Shown here piece by piece: positions 59,186 to 64,000 of a DNA stretch of 64,000 nucleotides (its first letter is position 1; each line of letters opens with the position of its first letter). The position numbers were made by a program, and so were the translations under genes. Below the pieces are notes generated by a model, which saw nothing but the letters and a program-made list of their open reading frames with translations, was not told the DNA's origin and ran no database searches. Source of the stretch: Colwellia sp. (lineage in GTDB: Bacteria > Pseudomonadota > Gammaproteobacteria > Enterobacterales > Alteromonadaceae); assembly GCF_013214175.1 (NCBI RefSeq), contig NZ_JABSPA010000011.1:1-64000 (forward strand), given 5' to 3'.

Positions 59186-60244
59186 TTAGTCGTTAATATT
59201 ACGTCGGCTAACTACCGCTTCACTCAACTGACTTAATAACTGTTCGGTATCATTCCAGCCAATACAAGCATCGGTAATACTTTGGCCATAGACTGCCGCT
59301 TTACCGTTTATTAGGCTTTGGTTGCCTTCAACTAAGTGACTTTCCACCATAACGCCAAAGATATTTTCGTTACCTTGGCTTATTTGCTCACTGACATCTG
59401 TTGAAACCAACATTTGGTTTTCAAACTTTTTCTGTGAGTTAGCATGGCTAAAGTCAATCATCACTTTGGTATTCAATTCAGAAGCTGATAACTGCTCGGT
59501 AACCAATTTAACACTTTGTGCATCAAAGTTAGTGGTTTTTCCACCACGTAAAATGATATGGCAATCGCCATTACCTGTGGTTTCAACAATAGCAGCATGA
59601 CCAAATTTCGTTACTGATAAAAAGTGATGTGATGCTGCTGCTGAGCCTATGGCATCGATAGCGATTTTAATGGTACCGTCAGTACCGTTTTTAAAGCCTA
59701 CCGGGCAAGAAAGACCTGAAGCTAATTCACGGTGAACTTGTGATTCAGTGGTACGAGCGCCAATGGCTCCCCAACACATAAGATCCGCCATATATTGCGG
59801 CGTTATCATATCTAAGAATTCGCCCGCAGTAGGTAAACCGAGATCATTAAGCTCTACTAATAACTTACGACCTAGACGTAAACCGTCATTTAATTGAAAA
59901 CTGTTATCCATATAAGGGTCATTGATCAAACCCTTCCAACCCACGGTAGTACGTGGCTTTTCAAAATAAACTCGCATGACAATTTCAAGACTATCTTTAT
60001 ACTTTTCACGTAATTTTACTAAGCGTTGACCATATTCAAGCGCCGCTTTAGTATCGTGAATAGAGCAAGGACCAATCACTACTAATAAGCGATCATCTTT
60101 ACCTTTGAGGATATTGTGTATAGCAGTTCTGCCAGCAACGACTGATTTAGTGGCTTGCTCTGACGCAGGAAATCGTTCCAATAAAGCGATTGGTGGTAAT
60201 AAGTCTTTAATTTTGTTGATGCGTACATCGTCAGTTTGGTACAT
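59186..60244 (-). CDS. aroG: 3-deoxy-7-phosphoheptulonate (DAHP) synthase, AroG type
   Basis: A 352-residue class I enzyme that condenses PEP and erythrose 4-phosphate, the first step of the shikimate pathway. It is nearly collinear with E. coli AroG: LLVVIGPCSIHD, MRVYFEKPRTTVGWKG, GARTTESQVHRELASGLS, KNGTDGT and MIDFSHANS (metal His). Overall identity favours the Phe-sensitive type, but feedback specificity cannot be fixed by eye. It stands alone with its own terminator. Confidence 0.95.
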   Translation of the reverse strand: MYQTDDVRINKIKDLLPPIALLERFPASEQATKSVVAGRTAIHNILKGKDDRLLVVIGPCSIHDTKAALEYGQRLVKLREKYKDSLEIVMRVYFEKPRTTVGWKGLINDPYMDNSFQLNDGLRLGRKLLVELNDLGLPTAGEFLDMITPQYMADLMCWGAIGARTTESQVHRELASGLSCPVGFKNGTDGTIKIAIDAIGSAAASHHFLSVTKFGHAAIVETTGNGDCHIILRGGKTTNFDAQSVKLVTEQLSASELNTKVMIDFSHANSQKKFENQMLVSTDVSEQISQGNENIFGVMVESHLVEGNQSLINGKAAVYGQSITDACIGWNDTEQLLSQLSEAVVSRRNIND

Positions 60245-60604
60245 AGTTGGCTCTCTACTGCTCTTTCGTTACTTATTCATCACTAACATAGTACTCATTT
60301 TGCACTAATGTAGTGTTAGCATGAATGTTGACGATACTCATTGGCTTAGTTTTACTTTTACTTTTACTTTTATAAATAGTAAAAGTCTTCGCAAACTAAC
60401 TGACCCTGAGTACCTATTATTAATTCCTAATTAGAATCCCAAAATCAATCTAGCAGTGTTGCTGGTTGAATACCATGAAAAATTACTGTTCTAAGCTAGT
60501 TTTTAGTACATTTATTCTAACGCGGAAAATATCAGTAAAGATGTAGCAAATATTTAATCAATATTTGCTACGGTTAAGATGGCTTAACACCTTCAAGTAA
60601 ATGA
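60245..60604. other. Intergenic region upstream of aroG
   Basis: 360 bases that include the aroG promoter region. A short tandem run of TTTTAC hexamers (60350-60374) and the adjacent AGTAAAAG give a loose inverted arrangement. No clear TyrR box (TGTAAA-N6-TTTACA) was found. Confidence 0.4.
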
Positions 60605-60865
60605 TTACTTAAGTAAAGCATGGCCTTCTGGTAACTGCTTGGCGATCCAAAGAGCGAGTTTATGTTTCATGTTAGGTTGGTCTTCATTGTCGACTGCTAA
60701 CGGTTGAATGAGGTTATCGCTAACTAATAAACGATAAAGGCTTTCGATTTTATCTTTGGCCGAATTAGTTGCCGCAAAAGCATTATAGCCACGGTTTACC
60801 GCATATTTTTCACCAATGGTTAATGCTTTCTTTAGTAATTCTGCTTCATTTTTTAATTTTTTCAT
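60605..60865 (-). CDS. Small conserved protein, DUF5062-like
   Basis: An 86-residue protein from ATG 60865 (MKKLKNEAELLKKALTIGEK). Helical and soluble, with the block SLYRLLVSDNLIQPL and a C-terminal MKHKLALWIAKQLPEGH. It resembles the DUF5062 family of Vibrio/Shewanella relatives, recalled from pattern only. Function is unknown. The start has AGGA nine bases upstream; an earlier in-frame start is less supported. Confidence 0.68.
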   Translation of the reverse strand: MKKLKNEAELLKKALTIGEKYAVNRGYNAFAATNSAKDKIESLYRLLVSDNLIQPLAVDNEDQPNMKHKLALWIAKQLPEGHALLK

Positions 60866-61129
60866 CGAATAGTGTCCTAGTAGCAATCTTAATTGTTATT
60901 ACCATGCGTTAAATGCCCAAGAAACACAAGCTTAAATACACAGACAAACACCGGCAAACCCCTCTAAATATGACTAATAAACAATCAATTACGAATTTAA
61001 TGACTTGCAGACTATTCTATTGATTTACATCATATAGACAACTTTTTAGTCTTGTATAATTTGCCTATAAATTTATATTTTCATTTGATTTTGTCCATTT
61101 AACATTACTATTTAATATCAGGGGTAACT

Positions 61130-62245
61130 ATGCCTTTATCACGTACCAAAAATTTGCAACACAAAGCTTATATCCCTTTATCTGCTCGAGAGAATCAATA
61201 CTTGATGGCTAAAATTCCTTTAACCGATGAGCTATTAGCACAATACCAAGGGCTTATTGATCAAAGCAGTGACAGACCTTATGAGAAACTCTATCAATAC
61301 TTAGCCGACAAGTTCTTTGCTATCAATGATAGTTTATCACTAGAGAGTACTCAGTTTATCGCCAATGATAAATTTGCTCGAGTACGCTTTAGTCCGGAAA
61401 AATTTACTGCCCAAACCAAACAGCAAGTATTATTTTTATACAACCCTAAATATCACACCAGCCGAAATACCTTTTTCAATGGTGCCAACAGAGCTAAAAA
61501 GATAACCTTAATATTTTTAGCTAACGGTGAAGATATTCGTGGTCAATCAGCCAAGTTTCATCAGCTAGTCACTAAGGCTTTAACTGCTTTTGCTAGTAAA
61601 GCTAACATTGACCTGCAACAGATTAGGGTCAGTGATCATCAACATTTAACCTATGATTTGTTTGCTAAAAATAAAGGTATTGATGGTAGTCAGGCACATA
61701 AATTTAGAGCGATTTCTGACAGGTACTTAGCAGATCAATACCAATTACCAGCGCAGACGAAAGCGTTAACCTATGCGGTAGTCGAATTCCCTATTAACCG
61801 ACGAGTCCGTGCGTTGGTTAGCCATGACGAAAACCCGCAAGAGCGTTATAACCCCTTGTATAACCTTATCGCTGATGCTTTTATTAGTACCGCTAAAAAC
61901 CACAACTTAAATAACGGTGCTGTCGTCGCTAATGGCCTAGTACCGATTGTACGTTCGGGGGAAGATGAAAATGTGGTCACTGCTGGCGAGTTATTAATGC
62001 TTGGCTACAACCCACAACATACTAGTTGTGGTTATACCTGTAAGTGGAATTCGGCAAAATTAGTCGACAGTGTGCAACTCATTTTTGTTGCTAGTGAGCA
62101 AGATAAAACCAGCCACGGCTACGGTAAGTTTGTTAATAATATCGAGCAAGCATTACGCGAATTTGCCCAGAAATTGGCTGTGGTTAGTGAGCAAGAAGAA
62201 ATGATGGTTCGATTGCATCAACATGTTGGCTTTCAACTTGGCTAG
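61130..62245 (+). CDS. Conserved protein, DUF3083-like
   Basis: A 371-residue cytosolic protein with ATG 61130 preceded by AGGGGT. Blocks FARVRFSPEKFTAQTKQQVLFLYNPKYH, ANRAKKITLIFLANGEDIRG and GNPQ-like YNPQHTSCGYTCKWNSAKLVDSV resemble the DUF3083 family of Alteromonadales. There is no signal peptide or membrane segment. A pair of Cys in SCGYTC could bind metal. Function is unknown. Confidence 0.7.
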   Translation: MPLSRTKNLQHKAYIPLSARENQYLMAKIPLTDELLAQYQGLIDQSSDRPYEKLYQYLADKFFAINDSLSLESTQFIANDKFARVRFSPEKFTAQTKQQVLFLYNPKYHTSRNTFFNGANRAKKITLIFLANGEDIRGQSAKFHQLVTKALTAFASKANIDLQQIRVSDHQHLTYDLFAKNKGIDGSQAHKFRAISDRYLADQYQLPAQTKALTYAVVEFPINRRVRALVSHDENPQERYNPLYNLIADAFISTAKNHNLNNGAVVANGLVPIVRSGEDENVVTAGELLMLGYNPQHTSCGYTCKWNSAKLVDSVQLIFVASEQDKTSHGYGKFVNNIEQALREFAQKLAVVSEQEEMMVRLHQHVGFQLG

Positions 62246-62270
62246 CTAAGCTTGCCCTGCATTTATCTTT

Positions 62271-62314
62271 TAGCCGAACATAGTTAGTCTTCACTAAATA
62301 TGTTCGGCTATTTT
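62271..62314 (+). terminator. Terminator of the DUF3083-like gene
   Basis: TAGCCGAACATA (62271-62282) pairs perfectly with TATGTTCGGCTA (62299-62310), then TTTTC. Inner TTAGT/ACTAA extends the stem. Confidence 0.85.
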
Positions 62315-62422
62315 CTAACAATCTATTTTGTCATTTTTATTAATTTCGAGTCCATTTACCGTCATCAATCCTAGTTAACGTTTATACTGATAAGCAAGGG
62401 GTTATGCTTGCTGGAGGTTAAT

Positions 62423-62638
62423 ATGTTTTTAAAAAATAGAAAGAATGGTGATATGGTCGATGTCGATAAAATCCAAGATTTAACCAATTTGTATCATGAA
62501 AAGGTTTTAGGTTGTTATCAAGTAGGCGAAGAGGTGCAAGATCCACAAGAGTTTGCGAAAGCTGAGTTAACCTTTTTATCGGGTGAAGACTTACCACGCT
62601 GTTGGACCGATCCACATTATAGAAGCCATAAAAAGTAG
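62423..62638 (+). CDS. Small conserved protein of unknown function
   Basis: A 71-residue protein from ATG 62423, which has a perfect GGAGG six bases upstream; a longer frame exists but lacks support. Acidic, with GEEVQDPQEFAKAELTFLSGE and a terminal PRCWTDPHY. Similar small proteins in Shewanella/Vibrio carry uninformative names. There are no TM segments. It is transcribed alone. Confidence 0.7.
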   Translation: MFLKNRKNGDMVDVDKIQDLTNLYHEKVLGCYQVGEEVQDPQEFAKAELTFLSGEDLPRCWTDPHYRSHKK

Positions 62639-62701
62639 TTTTGCTAAAAAGAGTCTTGCTCAACAACTTGATAACTGGCACTGATACTGAAATATCTATT
62701 G

Positions 62702-62726
62702 GGGGGAGATAATAATTACCTCCCCC
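62702..62726. terminator. G/C-rich hairpin downstream of the small protein
   Basis: GGGGGAG (62702-62708) pairs with CTCCCCC (62720-62726), with an 11-base AT loop. No T-tract follows, so intrinsic termination is uncertain. The rest of 62639-62994 shows only short direct repeats of TATTAAACAATCC (62863-62894). Confidence 0.4.
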
Positions 62727-62994
62727 TGTTATTAGCCCTGTTATTAACGATTTGACCATCCATCTAATCATCTATTCTAGCCAATTTACCTTCATTAAAA
62801 TCAGCTACGGCTAGCTAAAATGCGAACCACAGTAGCGCCCTATAAAGCTCTTAGTAAAAGGTCTTATTAAACAATCCTATTAAACAATCCTATTAAAGGC
62901 CTTAAATACAAATCATAAAACACCGGCTATTAAGCAACTCCACCTTATTTGAACTAAAATAATACTAAGTGGTAATTAACTTGAGTGTTCAGTT

Positions 62995-64000
62995 ATGTTT
63001 CGCTTGTTATTTTTTATCATACTTAGCAATCCTTTTATGCTCAGCGACTTATTAGCTACAGAGCAGACTCTTTCTGCGCAACAACAAATCCCAGTATTAA
63101 CCATAAAAGGCGCTATTGGCCCTGCTGTAAGTGATTATATTGGCAAAGAAATAAGCAAAGCAAATCAACAGGCTCAAGCTTCGGCCATACTACTTATTAT
63201 TGATACACCCGGAGGTTTAAGCAGTAGTTTGCGCGATATCAATCAACGTATACTGGATTCAGACATTCCGCTACTGTGCTTAGTTTTCCCGCAAGGTGCA
63301 CGCGCCGCCAGTGCTGGTACCTATATACTTTATGCTTGCCATATAGCTGCAATGTCCTCAGCGACAACACTGGGTGCAGCTACGCCGGTAAATATTGGCG
63401 GTGGTTTTACCCCAAAGCAAGAAGACAAAGATGCTAAACAACAAAAATCAGCCATGGAGAAAAAAGTCCTTAATGATGCCATTGCTTATATCCGCTCTTT
63501 AGCGCAATTAAGAGGCAGAAATGTAAAATGGGCAGAGCTGGCTGTTAGTGAAGGAGCTACCTTATCTGCACAAGAAGCCTTAGCTAAAAATGTGATTAAC
63601 TATTTAGTGGAAAGCCCTGAACAATTGTTACAAGTCCTTGATGGTCAAACCATCATGGTTAAAAAGCAAGAGTACCAATTAAAGCTCGCGGGTGCGCAGT
63701 TAGACTACCGCCAGCCTGATTGGCGTAGTAAATTTATTGCCACCATTACCGATCCTAATATTGCTTATATTTTAATGTTAATTGGTATCTATGGTTTATT
63801 ACTCGAATTCTATAATCCCGGTATTGGCATAGCTGGGGTTACCGGCGCGATTTCCTTGTTTATCGCCCTTTATGCATTTCAGCTTTTACCAATAAACTAC
63901 GCTGGTTTGGCATTATTATTACTGGGCATCACCTTACTTATTGTCGAGTCTATGATCCCGAGTTTTGGTGTCTTTGGCATAGGTGGCTTAATCGCCTTTG
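62995..64000 (+). CDS. NfeD-family membrane serine protease, ClpP-class (3' end outside window)
   Basis: At least 335 residues of an open frame that runs off the right edge. Signal peptide MFRLLFFIILSNPFMLSDLLA, then a ClpP-like protease domain: ILLIIDTPGGLSSSLRDI, the catalytic Ser in GARAASAGTYILYA, ATTLGAATPVN, and the probable catalytic Lys in AMEKKVLNDAIAYIRSLA. Two TM segments follow from residue ~258 (YILMLIGIYGLLLEFYNPG). Long-form NfeD proteins are usually paired with a stomatin/SPFH gene, probably just beyond the window. The end and the C-terminal OB domain are not seen. Confidence 0.88.
   Translation, partial: MFRLLFFIILSNPFMLSDLLATEQTLSAQQQIPVLTIKGAIGPAVSDYIGKEISKANQQAQASAILLIIDTPGGLSSSLRDINQRILDSDIPLLCLVFPQGARAASAGTYILYACHIAAMSSATTLGAATPVNIGGGFTPKQEDKDAKQQKSAMEKKVLNDAIAYIRSLAQLRGRNVKWAELAVSEGATLSAQEALAKNVINYLVESPEQLLQVLDGQTIMVKKQEYQLKLAGAQLDYRQPDWRSKFIATITDPNIAYILMLIGIYGLLLEFYNPGIGIAGVTGAISLFIALYAFQLLPINYAGLALLLLGITLLIVESMIPSFGVFGIGGLIAF

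Noticed and set aside
60350..60374. TyrR box upstream of aroG
   Set aside because: The TTTTAC hexamer run only loosely resembles half of TGTAAA-N6-TTTACA; no full match was found.

Overview
The window is AT-rich gammaproteobacterial chromosome, most like a Colwellia-type marine member of the Alteromonadales. The evidence is the housekeeping order serS-crcB-rarA-lolA-ftsK-lrp-ald-trxB-aat-ate-infA, close protein similarity to E. coli and Shewanella/Vibrio homologues, and the base composition. No database search was run. Names rest on recognised motifs and family resemblance. No rRNA, tRNA, CRISPR array or replication origin was seen.

Layout: (1) 1-1.7 kb is the edge of an accessory patch, with a partial IS91-like transposase and two integron-type attC sites separating small minus-strand cassette genes. 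(2) 1.8-14.1 kb is core: serS, crcB, rarA, lolA, ftsK and lrp on minus, then ald, trxB, aat, ate (bpt) and infA on plus, with clear terminators. (3) 14.2-25.2 kb is minus strand: a VOC protein, a small membrane protein, and recC-recB-recD. (4) 25.4-30.3 kb is a four-gene plus-strand operon: a DltA/AlmE-like adenylating enzyme, a carrier protein, an LpxL-like acyltransferase-fold protein and an MsbA-type ABC exporter. It resembles the Vibrio cholerae AlmEFG lipid A aminoacylation pathway with a transporter added. (5) 30.3-38.5 kb is accessory: a hydrolase, an AraC/GyrI regulator, and a second cassette array (four attC sites, four cassette genes, no integrase seen) embedded in a dispersed structured repeat family.

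(6) 38.8-51 kb mixes intact amino-acid genes with decayed sugar genes. The decayed set is a galM pseudogene with two stop codons, a beta-galactosidase reduced to its two ends by an internal deletion, and a GH63 (YgjK-like) glycosidase with an internal deletion, a frameshift and a stop. The intact set is a DAO-type FAD oxidase resembling pipecolate oxidase, a FadR/DgoR-type GntR regulator, a fused APH kinase plus class-III PLP phospho-lyase, an NhaC-type antiporter and two saccharopine dehydrogenase-type enzymes. The suggested theme is metabolism around 2-aminoadipate 6-semialdehyde. A 13-bp motif TTGTAT[G/T]ATAAAT occurs in front of the oxidase, gntR, lacZ remnant and GH63 remnant and is a candidate GntR operator.

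(7) 51-53.6 kb holds a lone cassette (STAS-like gene plus attC) and an FAD monooxygenase with an N-terminal DnaJ-like CxxCxGxG zinc module. (8) 54-64 kb is mostly core-like: a small membrane protein, a moxR-DUF58-transglutaminase set, aroG, small conserved genes, and the start of an NfeD-type membrane serine protease that runs off the window.
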